In this document: positions 9,040 to 19,642 of the stretch, one piece after another
Layout of the letters: each line of letters begins with the position of its first letter
How positions within the stretch are numbered: position 1 is the stretch's first letter
NCBI RefSeq assembly: GCF_000312565.1
Contig: NZ_CALW02000049.1
Coordinates: 1-50,636 of the forward strand
DNA: 50,636 nt
Origin: Bartonella rattaustraliani AUST/NH4
GTDB lineage: Bacteria > Pseudomonadota > Alphaproteobacteria > Rhizobiales > Rhizobiaceae
Reading direction: 5' to 3'
Notes under the pieces: generated by a model
Told to the model about the DNA's origin: nothing
Databases searched by the model: none
Seen by the model: only the letters and a program-made list of their open reading frames with translations
Made by a program: the position numbers and the translations under genes

Positions 9040-9192
9040 AGTTTTTCTCACATGATGATCTGCATCTGCATGCAATAAATGGTTAATTGTAATTTCGTAT
9101 ACTTTAAAATTATAAATTTCCCCCTCTTATAACAAGCATACATAAAAAAGCTTTTCAATAAAGAACTTATTTTATGTATTTACAGAACTTTT

Positions 9193-10950
9193 TCAACGCA
9201 TTTCTGTCGGTACGTCAACTCCTACAATTTGAAGTCCTGATAATAGGGTATTTATCGTAGCTTGAATCAATCCTAATCTGGCAAGTGATAGCTCTTTATC
9301 ATCCGGTTGAATAAAGCGTAAACTGGTATTATCATTTCCTTTATTCCAATGAGAATGGAAGTTTGAAGCAAGATCATAGAGATAAAATGCCAATCGATGT
9401 GGTTCTTTATGGATGATTGCTTGCTCAATGATACGTGGATATTCAGAAAGCTTGCGTATTAAAGATATTTCACTCTCATCTATTAACCGATCAAGATGTG
9501 TAATCATTGTATTTGTCGAAAAATTTTCAATATGAAAAGCTTCTCGTGCTTGACGAAAGATTGAGTGGCAACGTGCACTTGCATATTGTACGTAAAAGAT
9601 AGGGTTATCTTTTGATTGTTCCGTCACTTTTGCAAAATCAAAATCAAGAGGTGCTTCGCATTTACGGTACAGCATCATAAAACGGACTGGATCACGCCCT
9701 ACTTCTTCTACAACGTCACGCAAAGTGACAAATGATCCTGCTCTTTTTGACATGCGCGCAGGTTGGCCATTGTGAAAGAGCTTTACTAATTGACATAAGA
9801 AAACACTTAATTTGGCTTTATCACCAGAAATTGCTTTGGCCATCGCTTCTAATCGCTTGACATAACCAGCATGGTCCGCACCTAGAATATAAATCATTTC
9901 ATCATAATGACGATTGAATTTATCACGAAAATAAGCAATATCAGCAGCAAAATAAGTGTAAGAACCGTCAGATTTAATTAAGACACGGTCCTGATCGTCA
10001 CCAACATTTGTTGAGCGGAATAGGGTTTGTTCAGCCGGTTCCCAGTCTTCGGTATCTTTTCCCTTTGGTGGCGGAAGTTTGCCTTTATAGATATAACCGT
10101 TTAAAGTAAGATCATTAATCGTATTACGAATAGCACGTGCATTATCTGCATAAAGCATTTTTTCAGAGAAAAAGACATCATGGTAAATATTAAGAGAGGC
10201 CAAATCTTGGCGAATCATTGACATCATCGCATGAATTGCGCGCTCTTTCACGATAGATAAAGCTTTCTCTTCATCCATGGTGAGTAATTGGTCGTCAAAC
10301 TCTTGAGCAAGTGATTTCCCTAAGGGAATTAAGTATTCACCAGGGTAGAGACCTTCCGGAATTTCATTAATTTTTTCTCCAAGAGCTTCACGATAACGCA
10401 AGAGAACGGAGTGGGCGAGTAATTCGATTTGTTGACCAGCATCATTGATGTAATATTCTTTTGTCACATCATACCCTGCAAATTGCAGCAAATTGGAGAG
10501 TACGTCTCCAACAACGGCACCTCGACAGTGCCCAACATGCATTGGTCCTGTTGGATTTGCAGAGACATATTCGACATTGATGCGCTTTCCTTTTCCCATA
10601 GGAATGCGACCGTAAGAGAGACCTAATTCAAGTATAGATTTTACAACATCTTGCCAAAATGGCTTTGTAAGCCTGAGATTGATGAAACCAGGACCGGCAA
10701 TATCAATCGAGTCGATAGCGGAATCATTTTTAAGAAGCTCTATGATTTTTTCTGCAAGCGCACGAGGGTTTAACCCAACAGATTTTGCGAGGACCATAGC
10801 AGCATTTGTTGATAAATGGCCATGTGAAAAATCACGTGGAGGATCAACAGTGATTTTTGAAAAATCGATTCTTTCACCATTTTTTCCTTTTATATCAGAT
10901 AATTCGAGTGATTTTTTAATTTTTTCCTCGAAGTTTTTAAAGACATTCAT
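9193..10950 (-). CDS. argS: Arginyl-tRNA synthetase
   Basis: A class I synthetase that charges tRNA-Arg in the cytoplasm. The order is an N-terminal Add-1 domain, the HIGH-type motif HVGH near residue 138 ([15 protein letters not shown]), the KMSKS-equivalent MSKRAG in the second half, and a C-terminal DALR anticodon-binding domain. The 585-residue length is normal. Two ATGs are possible; 10950 has GGAAG six bases upstream, whereas for 10956 the same GGAAG touches the start codon, so I chose 10950. It lies 31 bases after dgt and 153 bases before the SPOR gene on the same strand, and the first pair is probably co-transcribed. Confidence 0.95.
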   Translation of the reverse strand: MNVFKNFEEKIKKSLELSDIKGKNGERIDFSKITVDPPRDFSHGHLSTNAAMVLAKSVGLNPRALAEKIIELLKNDSAIDSIDIAGPGFINLRLTKPFWQDVVKSILELGLSYGRIPMGKGKRINVEYVSANPTGPMHVGHCRGAVVGDVLSNLLQFAGYDVTKEYYINDAGQQIELLAHSVLLRYREALGEKINEIPEGLYPGEYLIPLGKSLAQEFDDQLLTMDEEKALSIVKERAIHAMMSMIRQDLASLNIYHDVFFSEKMLYADNARAIRNTINDLTLNGYIYKGKLPPPKGKDTEDWEPAEQTLFRSTNVGDDQDRVLIKSDGSYTYFAADIAYFRDKFNRHYDEMIYILGADHAGYVKRLEAMAKAISGDKAKLSVFLCQLVKLFHNGQPARMSKRAGSFVTLRDVVEEVGRDPVRFMMLYRKCEAPLDFDFAKVTEQSKDNPIFYVQYASARCHSIFRQAREAFHIENFSTNTMITHLDRLIDESEISLIRKLSEYPRIIEQAIIHKEPHRLAFYLYDLASNFHSHWNKGNDNTSLRFIQPDDKELSLARLGLIQATINTLLSGLQIVGVDVPTEMR

Positions 10951-10981
10951 ATTCATCTTCCATTACGGTATTCAAAGACGA

Positions 10982-12178
10982 TTAAAAGAAATCATCTGCA
11001 TGGCCAAATAAACGGTGATATTCACGCAGAGCATAGTGATCGGTCATACCTGATAGAAAGTCGGCAATAAGACGTGCCCGCGCTTCATTTGTTAAATGGG
11101 CTGTTTTGCTGCCCCAACTTTCAGGCATTGCATCCGGATTTTTATAATAACAGTCGAATAATTTTTGTACAATAGATTTCGCTGTATTGCGACGATTAAG
11201 AACGTGATCATGGTAATAAAGATTTTTAAATAAGAAGTTTTTTAGTTCTTTTTCATAAAGGGACATTGTGGGTGAAAAGGCAACAATGGTTTCTTCTGCA
11301 TGGTGAACATCATTGATGTTTTTGGGTTTTATGCGTGCGAGATTTTCTTGTGCGTGTTTGATGACATCTTCAACCATGGCTCTTATCTGTCTTCGTACAA
11401 GTGTGTAACCACGCCGATCTTGATCGAGTTGTGGGTGCTCGTCTGTTATATCTTTTAATAATGCTGCTGTCAGCGAAACTTGCTCGAACTGATCGAGTGT
11501 TAAAAATTGCGAACGCAGCCCATCATCAATATCATGGGCATTGTAAGCAATATCATCTGCAATGGCAGCACATTGTGCTTCTAGTCCAGCAAAAGAATCG
11601 AGCTCAAGATCCTGTTTTTCGTTGTATTGTAGAATATCGATAGGAACTTCTTTGTCGTGTGCATAACGGCCTAAAAGAGGACCATTATGTTTCACAAGTC
11701 CTTCGAGTGTTTCCCAACAAAGATTAAGTCCATCAAAATTTGCATAGCGTTGTTCCAATTTTGTAACAATGCGTAATGCTTGTGCATTATGGTCAAAACC
11801 GCCATAAGGTGTCATTGCTTCATTAAGGGCGTCTTCTCCTGCATGACCAAAAGGCGTATGCCCAAAGTCATGAACAAGAGCAATGGCTTCGGCAAGGTCT
11901 TCATCAAGGCACAGGGCACGTGCTAAGGTTCTTGCAATTTGAGAAACCTCTATTGAATGTGTGAGTCTTGTGCGATAATGGTCACTTTCATCAGCAATAA
12001 ACACTTGGGTTTTATGTTTAAGGCGTCGAAATGCATTAGAATGGATAATGCGATCTCTATCTCGTTGAAAAGATGTTCGCATGCTGCTCATAGGTTCATG
12101 GAATAATCGACCGCGGCTTGCTTGCGGGTTGGCACTATAGATTGCTCGAGATTGGTAATTGATATTGCTTATATCCAT
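10982..12178 (-). CDS. dgt: dGTPase-like HD-domain triphosphohydrolase
   Basis: A deoxyguanosinetriphosphate triphosphohydrolase-like protein, predicted to split dNTPs into nucleoside and triphosphate. The N-terminal [18 protein letters not shown] segment and the HD-domain metal ligands H...HD...D are present ([16 protein letters not shown], then [15 protein letters not shown]). The 398-residue length fits the type-2 bacterial subfamily common in alphaproteobacteria, whose substrate preference is less certain than that of E. coli Dgt. It heads the dgt-argS-SPOR cluster and is divergent from the Fe-S carrier gene. Confidence 0.9.
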   Translation of the reverse strand: MDISNINYQSRAIYSANPQASRGRLFHEPMSSMRTSFQRDRDRIIHSNAFRRLKHKTQVFIADESDHYRTRLTHSIEVSQIARTLARALCLDEDLAEAIALVHDFGHTPFGHAGEDALNEAMTPYGGFDHNAQALRIVTKLEQRYANFDGLNLCWETLEGLVKHNGPLLGRYAHDKEVPIDILQYNEKQDLELDSFAGLEAQCAAIADDIAYNAHDIDDGLRSQFLTLDQFEQVSLTAALLKDITDEHPQLDQDRRGYTLVRRQIRAMVEDVIKHAQENLARIKPKNINDVHHAEETIVAFSPTMSLYEKELKNFLFKNLYYHDHVLNRRNTAKSIVQKLFDCYYKNPDAMPESWGSKTAHLTNEARARLIADFLSGMTDHYALREYHRLFGHADDFF

Positions 12179-12296
12179 TGCAAGCTGTCCATTCTCATTT
12201 TAAATTGAGGTTGGTTTATTATGAATAAACTCCTCTTTATTTGGGATACTCTTTCTTAAGGGTTTAATGCAAGAATATATAGCAAGGATATAGAGA

Positions 12297-12620
12297 ATGC
12301 GTGTAAATATTTCAGATGTTGCTGCCAAACGAATTGCACAGATACTTTCGAGTGAACCCGATAAAATAGGATTGCGTATTTCCGTTGAAGGTGGAGGATG
12401 TTCCGGATTTTCTTATAAATATAATTTGGTTTCTGAAATGGATGAGGGTGATCTCGTTCTTAAAAAAAATGGTGCTGTTGTTTTGATTGATTCACTTTCT
12501 CTTCCTTTTATGGAAGGGGCTGAAATTGATTTTATTGATGATCTTATGGAGCAGTCTTTTCAAATTCATAATCCTAATGCTGTTTCGTCATGTGGTTGTG
12601 GTGTAAGCTTTTCAATTTAG
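12297..12620 (+). CDS. erpA: A-type iron-sulfur cluster carrier (ErpA/IscA family)
   Basis: A 107-residue HesB/IscA-family protein that receives and passes on Fe-S clusters. The three ligand cysteines are present: C35 in GGGCSGFSY and C99/C101 in SSCGCGVSF. Sequence alone does not separate ErpA, IscA and SufA; I lean to ErpA because it is not next to isc or suf genes and because this gene divergent from dgt is a common Rhizobiales arrangement. AAGGATATAGAGA precedes ATG 12297. It begins a plus-strand run towards glmS. Confidence 0.85.
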   Translation: MRVNISDVAAKRIAQILSSEPDKIGLRISVEGGGCSGFSYKYNLVSEMDEGDLVLKKNGAVVLIDSLSLPFMEGAEIDFIDDLMEQSFQIHNPNAVSSCGCGVSFSI

Positions 12621-12656
12621 GCAGATGATTCTGTGAGATTGTTTCTTGAAAAAAAA

Positions 12657-13649
12657 ATGATTTTGGTCAACAATGCGAAAATGAGTATTTTTATAAGAAA
12701 ATTGCGTCTATATTTGTGGTTATGCGTGGTGCTTACTGCAATGGGTGAAAGCTGCTATGCCTTTTCTGAAGAAGGAGGAGGACAAGATTCTCAGCAAAAA
12801 CAGCCAAAAAGTTTCATTCTAAAATCTTACGATCATGAAAAAGAAGATTTCGTTGCTCAGTCCCAACTTATGCTGAATGCTCGATTAAAAAATAGTAATG
12901 AAGATATCATGAAGGGGGTGGTATGGCGGGTCTACGCACCTATTTTAGGAATTGATGATAAATTACCATTGATTGCAACTTATGAGGGTGGAAGTGCACG
13001 TTTTTCCTTAGAACCAGGAAGTTATCTTGTTCATGTCTCATTTGGTCACGCAAGTGTGGTGCGTCATGTTACTTTAGAAAGTGGGCAAAGTGTTGTTAAA
13101 AATTTTAATCTTGATGCTGGTGGTGTCGTTTTAAATGCTACATTGCTTAATGGGACAATCAATGACAAAGAATTGCGTTTTACTATCTATGAGGATGAGA
13201 AAGAAAATGATGAAACTGGTGTGGTTTTATCAAATGTTAAGCCCCAATCGCTTATCCGTTTAAAAGCTGGGCATTATCATGTTGCTTCTCATTATGGTTC
13301 TATTAATGCTACTGTTCGTTCAGATATTCAGGTGGATACTGGAAAAATTACCGAGGTCACTCTTGAACATCAGGCCGCTCAAATTGTTTTAAAGTTGCTA
13401 CGACAAGAGGGAGGAGAAGCGCTTGCCGATACAAGCTGGTCTATTACCAATGATTCTGGTGATATTGTTTATGAAGCAGTGGGTTCTTATGTTTCACTCG
13501 TGTTAGCGGAGGGGGAATATATTGCAATTGCTAAAAATAAAGATAAAATTTATCAAAAAGGTTTTTCAGTTGTTTCCGGCCATGATGAAGATGTAAGTGT
13601 GGTGGCGGATACGCAAAATATGCAAAAAATTGATGAAGATGTAGATTGA
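12657..13649 (+). CDS. Secreted beta-rich protein of unknown function with three related modules
   Basis: No family recognised. A signal peptide is clear (hydrophobic LYLWLCVVLTAMG, probable cleavage after SCYA), so the mature protein is periplasmic or exported. The mature part shows about three related beta-rich modules, each with a Trp or Phe/Tyr-Tyr strand, a PGSYLV/AGHYHV/EGEYIA hairpin and a following 'sG' strand, resembling carboxypeptidase-regulatory-like or Ig-like folds. The start is uncertain: GTG 12633, ATG 12657 or ATG 12681 are all in frame, and 12681 gives the most compact signal peptide. It lies between the Fe-S carrier and ccdA, 46 bases before the latter, so probably belongs to the same transcript. 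Confidence 0.65.
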   Translation: MILVNNAKMSIFIRKLRLYLWLCVVLTAMGESCYAFSEEGGGQDSQQKQPKSFILKSYDHEKEDFVAQSQLMLNARLKNSNEDIMKGVVWRVYAPILGIDDKLPLIATYEGGSARFSLEPGSYLVHVSFGHASVVRHVTLESGQSVVKNFNLDAGGVVLNATLLNGTINDKELRFTIYEDEKENDETGVVLSNVKPQSLIRLKAGHYHVASHYGSINATVRSDIQVDTGKITEVTLEHQAAQIVLKLLRQEGGEALADTSWSITNDSGDIVYEAVGSYVSLVLAEGEYIAIAKNKDKIYQKGFSVVSGHDEDVSVVADTQNMQKIDEDVD

Positions 13650-13676
13650 TGATTTTTCATAGGTATAAACCATAAT

Positions 13677-13682
13677 AGGAGG
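13677..13682 (+). promoter_or_regulatory. Ribosome binding site supporting a TTG start for ccdA
   Basis: A perfect AGGAGG lies 13 bases before TTG 13696. An in-frame TAG stop at 13687-13689 excludes any earlier start, and the next in-frame ATG would remove the conserved SPCVLP motif, so TTG is the only credible start codon. Confidence 0.7.
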
Positions 13683-13695
13683 CGGATAGAAAGTT

Positions 13696-14484
13696 TTGGC
13701 TATAGAAATTTCAACAGTTGGTGTCTTTTTTGCCGGTGCATTATCTTTTTTATCACCGTGTGTTTTGCCGTTAGTTCCTCCTTATTTATGCTATATGGCA
13801 GGTATTGGTATTGATGATTTTCGTTCAGAAAAGCACAATGGGAAAGTGTTTATACGGTGGGAACTTTTCTTTTCTGTTATTGCTTTTGTGCTTGGTTTTA
13901 CAACCGTTTTTGTTGCTTTAGGTGCCAGTGCAAGCACAATTGGTCAATTCATTGGTTATTATCGTGATTGGTTTGCTCTTGCTGCTGGAATCATTATTAT
14001 TGTTTGTGGTCTCAATTTTTTAGGTCTTTTTAAAATTGCTTTTTTATTTCGTGAAGTGCGGTTCCAAACGCGTAAAACGCCTGCTGGTCCTTTAGGGGCT
14101 TATATTATTGGTTTAGCTTTTGCATTTGGTTGGACACCTTGTATTGGTCCCATTTTAGGACCTATTATAACTTTGGCTGGAACAAAAGAAACTGTAGGTG
14201 AAGGGGCGCTCCTTTTAGGGGTTTACGCTTTAGGTCTGGGAGTGCCTTTTGTGTTAGCAGCTTTATTTTCAAGCAGTTTTATGAAGTTTTTAGGGACTTT
14301 TCGTATTCATTTAGGAAAAGTTGAAAAAATTATTGGCGTTTTTTTGGTTATTACTGGTATTTTATTTTTAACAGGCTCTATGCAGGATTTTTCATTTTGG
14401 CTTTTGGAACATTATCCTTCACTTAGTAATGTAGAATCCTTTCATTGGCGTGATGTTGTCAGCTTTTTTGGATTTTCTCGTTAA
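13696..14484 (+). CDS. ccdA: Cytochrome c biogenesis protein CcdA (DsbD family thiol transporter)
   Basis: An integral membrane protein that carries reducing power from cytoplasmic thioredoxin across the inner membrane to periplasmic partners for cytochrome c maturation. The 262-residue protein has six or so hydrophobic helices and the two key cysteines in paired motifs: C22 in LSPCVLP and C149 in WTPCIGP. The start is TTG, fixed by AGGAGG upstream and an in-frame stop just before. It follows the secreted protein and precedes glmU by 15 bases, so these genes are likely co-transcribed. Confidence 0.92.
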   Translation: MAIEISTVGVFFAGALSFLSPCVLPLVPPYLCYMAGIGIDDFRSEKHNGKVFIRWELFFSVIAFVLGFTTVFVALGASASTIGQFIGYYRDWFALAAGIIIIVCGLNFLGLFKIAFLFREVRFQTRKTPAGPLGAYIIGLAFAFGWTPCIGPILGPIITLAGTKETVGEGALLLGVYALGLGVPFVLAALFSSSFMKFLGTFRIHLGKVEKIIGVFLVITGILFLTGSMQDFSFWLLEHYPSLSNVESFHWRDVVSFFGFSR

Positions 14485-14499
14485 TTATATGTGATCTTT

Positions 14500-15849
14500 A
14501 TGGTTAGAAATTGTCTTTCTATTGTTTTGGCAGCAGGTGAGGGAACGCGTATGAAGTCGTCTCTTCCTAAAGTGCTGCATAAAATTGGTGGGTTGCCGAT
14601 TGTATGCCACGTTATAAAACAAATAGAGTTGGCAGGTTCTTCACAATTAGCAGTCATTGTGGGGGCTGGTGCAGAAGATGTCACAAAAGTTGTGCAATCA
14701 TTTGCAAAAAATGCAATGATTTTTGAGCAAAAAGAGCGTTTTGGAACTGCTCATGCTGTTTTATCTGCTCGCTTCGCTTTGCAAAAAGGCGTGGATGATG
14801 TTCTGATTGTTTTTGGCGATACGCCTTTGATTGAGCAAGAGACATTGCTAAAAGTTCGTGCGCAGCTTGCTAATGGGGCAGACATTGTTGTTGCTGGTTT
14901 TCACGCTTCAAATCCGACAGGTTATGGGCGCCTTCTTCAGAAGAATGGTCAGCTTGTCGCGATTGTAGAAGAAAAAGATGCAAGCAATGAAGAAAAAAAA
15001 ATTTCTTTTTGTAATGGTGGAATATTTGCCATAAATGGAAAGCATGCACTTTCTCTTTTAGAGAAGGTTAATAATCATAATTTGAAAAAAGAATATTATT
15101 TAACGGATCTTGTTTCTATTGCAGCGAGTGAGAGACGAGATGTTCGCGTTGTTGAGGTACCTTTTGATAATATTATAGGGATTAATAACTGTTTTGAGCT
15201 TTCTGAAGCGGATGTTTTGTGGCAAAAGCGTAAAGCACGCAGTCTCATGTTATCTGGTGTTACAATTCTTAAACCAGAAACGGTTTATTTTTCTTATGAT
15301 ACAGAGATTGAGCCAGGGGCGGTGATTGAGCCCAATGTTTATTTTGGGGTGGGAGTCAAGGTACAATCTGGTGCAGTTATTCATGCATTTAGTTCTCTAG
15401 AAGGTGCTATGGTTGGGGCGTCTGCGCAGGTTGGACCTTATGCACGTTTGCGCCCTGGAACAGAATTAGGGAGATCGGTCAAGATTGGAAATTTTTGCGA
15501 GGTTAAACAAGCAAAAATCGGAGAATCTTCTAAGATCAATCATTTGAGTTATATTGGTGATGCAGAAATTGGCGCTCATAGCAATATCGGTGCTGGTACG
15601 ATCACTTGCAATTATGATGGATTTCGAAAACATAAAGTGGTGATTGGTGATCATGCTTTTATTGGTTCTAATTCAGCTCTGGTTTCTCCATTGATTATAG
15701 GGGACGGTTCTTACATTGCTTCAGGAAGTGTTATCACCGAAAATGTCCCTATAAATAGTATGGCTTTGGGGCGTGCACGGCAAGTGATAAAAGAAGATTA
15801 TGCAATAAGGTTGCGTGCGCGCTTATCAGAGAATAAACAGAAGAAGTGA
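14500..15849 (+). CDS. glmU: Bifunctional GlmU: glucosamine-1-phosphate N-acetyltransferase / UDP-GlcNAc pyrophosphorylase
   Basis: Makes UDP-N-acetylglucosamine, the precursor of peptidoglycan and lipopolysaccharide, in two steps. The N-terminal uridylyltransferase domain starts with [18 protein letters not shown]; the C-terminal half is a left-handed beta-helix of hexapeptide repeats that carries the acetyltransferase, including [13 protein letters not shown]-like sequence after GAGTITCN. The 449-residue length is normal. ATG 14500 is preferred over GTG 14491 because family homology begins at the following VRNCLS; neither has a strong Shine-Dalgarno. glmS follows 168 bases later, so two consecutive steps of the pathway are linked. 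Confidence 0.95.
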   Translation: MVRNCLSIVLAAGEGTRMKSSLPKVLHKIGGLPIVCHVIKQIELAGSSQLAVIVGAGAEDVTKVVQSFAKNAMIFEQKERFGTAHAVLSARFALQKGVDDVLIVFGDTPLIEQETLLKVRAQLANGADIVVAGFHASNPTGYGRLLQKNGQLVAIVEEKDASNEEKKISFCNGGIFAINGKHALSLLEKVNNHNLKKEYYLTDLVSIAASERRDVRVVEVPFDNIIGINNCFELSEADVLWQKRKARSLMLSGVTILKPETVYFSYDTEIEPGAVIEPNVYFGVGVKVQSGAVIHAFSSLEGAMVGASAQVGPYARLRPGTELGRSVKIGNFCEVKQAKIGESSKINHLSYIGDAEIGAHSNIGAGTITCNYDGFRKHKVVIGDHAFIGSNSALVSPLIIGDGSYIASGSVITENVPINSMALGRARQVIKEDYAIRLRARLSENKQKK

Positions 15850-16017
15850 TCATTCTGTTTTTTCTTTATAACGATTTAACTCTTTTTATAGAAGATTTAC
15901 TTTTAAGTGTTGCCGTACCACATATTTGATTTATCTGATGATTCAAAGTTTTGAATGGAAGCTATGAGATTATTTTATAGAATGATATAAATTTGGGATG
16001 GAGGTTGGAGCTTTTTA

Positions 16018-17841
16018 ATGTGTGGAATTATCGGAATTCTTGGAAAGAGGTGTATTATATCTTCTTTGGTTGATGGTTTGAGGCGTCTTGAGTATAGAGG
16101 CTATGATTCTGCTGGTGTTGCAACAGTGCATAATGGGCACCTTCATCGTATGCGTGCTGAAGGTAAACTTGTTCATTTAGAAGAAAAATTAAAACAGACA
16201 CCTCTGGAAGGAAGTTTGGGGATTGGTCATACTCGTTGGGCTACTCATGGAGTTGCTGTGGAGAGGAATGCTCATCCTCATGTTACGGAACGGCTTGCTG
16301 TTGTTCATAACGGTATTATTGAAAATTTTTTAGAATTACAAAGAGAACTCATTGAAGATGGTTATATTTTTGAAACAGAAACGGATACCGAGGTTGTTGC
16401 ACATTTAATTACGCGCGCACTAAAAAGTGGTCTTTCTCCGCAAGAAGCAATGCGAACAAGTTGGAAAAGGTTGCAAGGTGCTTTTGCTCTTGCTCTTATC
16501 TTTGAGGGTGAAGATAATCTTATGATTGCTGTTCGTTCTGGTCCGCCGCTGGCAGTTGGATATGGAAAAGATGAATTTTTTGTCGGATCGGATGCACTTG
16601 CTTTGGCACCATTTGTAGATCGTGTTAGCTATATGGAAAATGGAGATTTGGCTGTCCTGACACGGGAAGGTGTCACAATTTATGATGCGAATAATCGGCA
16701 GGTACAACGCCCTGTTACAACATTATTTGAGGGAAATTTATTGGTTTCTAAGGGCAATCATCGTCATTTTATGCACAAGGAGATGTTTGAACAACCTGAA
16801 GTTATCTCTCATAATTTGGCACATTATCTTGATCTTGGAAATTATACAGTTCGTTCATTTGAAAATTTGATTGATTGGAAAAATATTCATCGATTACTCT
16901 TTGCGAGCTGTGGAACAGCTTATTATTCCACCTTAGTTGCACGTTACTGGTTTGAAAATTTTGCTGCTTTAAGTGTTGATAATGACGTTGCTTCAGAGTT
17001 TCGTTATCGTGAGCCTCCATTAAATTCTGATGTGTTATCGGTGTTTGTTTCCCAATCGGGTGAAACTGCTGACACCTTGGCTTCTTTGCGTTATTGTCGT
17101 GAACGTGCCATAAAAACAGCGACAATTGTCAATGTTGAGCAGTCGACAATGGCAAGAGAAGCTGATTTTATGTTCCCCACATTAGCGGGGCCGGAAATTG
17201 GTGTTGCGTCAACAAAAGCTTTTACCTGTCAATTGGCAACGCTTGCTGCTATGGCACTTGATGCCGCAAAGCAACGTGGATATCTTTCAGAGAAGGCAGA
17301 ACACCAGTTGGTTCAACAGTTGGCAGAAATTCCAAGAATTTTAAACGAGGTTTTAAAACTAGATGATAGGGTTGAACAGATTTGCCGTCATTTAGCAAAT
17401 GCAAAAGGTGTTCTTTATCTCGGGCGTGGAACTTCTTATCCGATTGCTTTAGAGGGAGCGCTGAAACTAAAGGAGCTTTCTTATATTCACGCTGAAGGTT
17501 ATGCAGCGGGTGAACTGAAACATGGACCCATTGCGTTGGTAGATGAGTCACTCCCAGTTATTGTTGTGGCACCTTATGATAGATGGTTTGAAAAGACTTT
17601 TTCTAATATGCAAGAGGTAGCCGCGCGCAATGGTCGTATTATTTTGATAACTGATAAAAGAGGGGCAGAAGCAGTTCGTCTTGATACTTTATCAACGATT
17701 GTTTTGCCAGATGTTTCAGAATTTATTGCACCCATTATTTATGCCTTACCGATCCAGTTAATCGCTTACCATACGGCTGTTTTATTAGGAACAGATGTTG
17801 ATCAACCGCGTAATTTGGCAAAATCAGTCACTGTTGAATAA
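16018..17841 (+). CDS. glmS: Glutamine-fructose-6-phosphate aminotransferase (isomerizing)
   Basis: Converts fructose-6-phosphate and glutamine to glucosamine-6-phosphate, the entry step to UDP-GlcNAc. The start MCGIIGILG leaves Cys2 as the N-terminal nucleophile after Met removal. The glutaminase domain covers about residues 1-240 (HTRWATHG, NGIIENF), followed by two SIS sugar-isomerase domains and the conserved tail DQPRNLAKSVTVE. The 607-residue length is standard. A GGATGGAGG run lies upstream of ATG 16018. No glmS ribozyme fold was recognised in the leader. Confidence 0.96.
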   Translation: MCGIIGILGKRCIISSLVDGLRRLEYRGYDSAGVATVHNGHLHRMRAEGKLVHLEEKLKQTPLEGSLGIGHTRWATHGVAVERNAHPHVTERLAVVHNGIIENFLELQRELIEDGYIFETETDTEVVAHLITRALKSGLSPQEAMRTSWKRLQGAFALALIFEGEDNLMIAVRSGPPLAVGYGKDEFFVGSDALALAPFVDRVSYMENGDLAVLTREGVTIYDANNRQVQRPVTTLFEGNLLVSKGNHRHFMHKEMFEQPEVISHNLAHYLDLGNYTVRSFENLIDWKNIHRLLFASCGTAYYSTLVARYWFENFAALSVDNDVASEFRYREPPLNSDVLSVFVSQSGETADTLASLRYCRERAIKTATIVNVEQSTMAREADFMFPTLAGPEIGVASTKAFTCQLATLAAMALDAAKQRGYLSEKAEHQLVQQLAEIPRILNEVLKLDDRVEQICRHLANAKGVLYLGRGTSYPIALEGALKLKELSYIHAEGYAAGELKHGPIALVDESLPVIVVAPYDRWFEKTFSNMQEVAARNGRIILITDKRGAEAVRLDTLSTIVLPDVSEFIAPIIYALPIQLIAYHTAVLLGTDVDQPRNLAKSVTVE

Positions 17842-18098
17842 AGACTTTTTCTCAGAAGAAAGAGAAAAAATCAGAAGAACGTAAGAGGGTTTTTGTCTTT
17901 CTTACCAGATTTTTTGAATGAAGAAATATTTTCGAAGTGTTTTATTTTTAGAGGAATAAAATTGTGTTGCTGTGCACGAGGGTTTGTTTTAAAGAGATTC
18001 TCTTAGAGCTCTTAAGCCTATTTCGCGCTATCGTTCGTAAATTATATAACGGGTAAGTCCATTGTGCATAGCAATCTTCACGCTTATGAAGGTACAAA
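17842..18098. other. Left part of a 2.09 kb gap downstream of glmS
   Basis: No gene. A weak hairpin (GTAAGA/TCTTAC, about 17880-17906) is followed by a short T-run and could end the glmS transcript, but the stem is only six pairs. The rest of the gap is covered by the repeat entries and the AT-rich entry that follow. Confidence 0.35.
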
Positions 18099-18389
18099 CC
18101 GGCACCATCATATATTTACTAGCACCCAATGTTGCTACAGCTTTTACATGAAGGCGATTCATGAGAGGTGTTTTCCCTTCTTTTTTATAACTTTTACCTT
18201 CATGCCAATCTTGCTTGTGGCGTACAGTCAAGTAAAAAAATTGATTCAACATAAAGAGGTATGAAATGAGAGAATCTTATGGGTATTTGGGGTTTATAAT
18301 TCAAGGTTTATCACGACAAATTGTGATTATAAATCAATGTGTTGCTATTTTAAGGATAAAAGTTATAAATTATACAGAGGTGGTTAGAG
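18099..18389 (+). repeat. Diverged ~290 bp dispersed repeat, copy 1
   Basis: By eye this aligns along its length with 26469-26758 in the same orientation. Anchor blocks are CCGGCAC.ATCA, TTACTA, CATGAAGGC..T, CATGAGAGG, TTGAT.CA, GAAATGAGA.AATCTTA, ATTCAAGG, CAAT.TGTTGCTATT and ACAGAGGT. A minus-strand 74-codon frame (18028-18252) overlaps it, but copy 2 has stops in the equivalent frame, so a functional protein is doubtful. Both copies lie in gaps between convergent genes. Confidence 0.6.
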
Positions 18390-19642
18390 TTTTTTAGAGA
18401 CGTTTTTGCAGAAATTATTACTGATAGAGAACAATTGGAATGTTTTGAATAGTAAAAGAGAATAATATTTTGTTACTAGGGGGCCGTTCTAGGTGAGATG
18501 TCTTTTAGAAGGGAAGACAGCATTTGGGATTCAAAATTACTCTTGTAGATTTGCAAAACCGTTTGAAAAAATTCTATTTTTTAAATCTTGTGATAAAATT
18601 TGTTCTATAGATGGCTTTCGTACAAAATTATCCGTGCTTTTTCTTCTAAAATTGCCAAACATTAATAGAATTTTTCTTTTTGAAGAAAAACTCTCAATTA
18701 TACGATTCAACTTACTATAATAGAAATGGCTAGATTGCACCCATTATTATAAAAATAATTTTATAATAAAGCTTTAATGACTAAAGTTTTTTGAAAAAGT
18801 AGAGATATGTAATATGTATTATATTAAAATATTAAGATAAATTTATCATTTTATTTAAAAATATTTTATAATATGGACAATTTATTTTAGAAATACATTG
18901 TATAATACTTAATTTTTAAATTTAATAATATTGACTTATTTAATTTATATGAAAAATATCTTTTTATGAAACTTTGATTGACAAATAACATATAATATCT
19001 GTTGGCAGTTTATTTAAAGAAACTGTATGATAAGTCTATGTGCTAGCTAAAAGAGCGTATTCGTATCTTTATGATTATTCATAGAGTGTTCTGAAAAGAT
19101 TTTGGTGAAATAGCTTTAAGAGAGATATAATGGATCTGTTAGAGGGGGCTCTAATAGCAGTAAATGAGTATTTTAATGAGCATATAAGTTTCTTGAGAGA
19201 CCTGTGGTTGTTTGAGATAACGGATCGATTACAGAGTTGTGCAAGTTTATATTATATAAGAGAATAAGGGTTAGTGTAGATAGAAAGGGTTTTATTTCTC
19301 ATCGTTTAATGAGGGAAATATATTTTATATTTGCGGCAATTTGATTAAAAAATCACGAAAAAGTGCTTAAAATAGAGCAAGTTTTTTGGTATTGTTCTGA
19401 TACAATGTTTTGTTGTTTGTGTTGTAAGTGTTTGTTTGTTGTTAGCAGCCAGGCTTATAGCAGTTATGTTGCAGGAGTGGGGGCTGTTTATTGTAGTCAT
19501 CCTTTTCACGTATGAAGGGGATATGTTTACTCCATTTTGAGAGTGTTTGTTCTCTTGTTTTGGATTTTAGTGAGTGTCAAATTTTCTTTTTTTGCCAGTT
19601 AGATATTTAATATCTCCTGCAAATTCTTTATTGGTTTACTTT
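18390..19642. other. 1.25 kb AT-rich stretch without a supportable gene
   Basis: Bases 18720-18990 are almost entirely A and T. A 75-codon frame at 18493-18720 has a Phe/Leu/Ile-rich product and no recognisable features. Around 19380-19450 there is a low-complexity TTG/TGTT-rich run. I see no RNA gene or gene remnant that I can name. Confidence 0.4.

Noticed and set aside
9138-9179. ATACATAAAA/TTTTATGTAT inverted repeat between the SPOR gene and argS
   Set aside because: Made only of A/T-rich pairs with a 22-nt loop and inside a probable operon; too weak to call a terminator.
15850-16017. Possible glmS ribozyme leader
   Set aside because: No recognisable core fold; the ribozyme is known mainly from Gram-positive bacteria.
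18493-18720. 75-codon frame in the glmS-recG gap
   Set aside because: Phe/Leu/Ile-rich, no motif, no second copy; not supportable as a gene.
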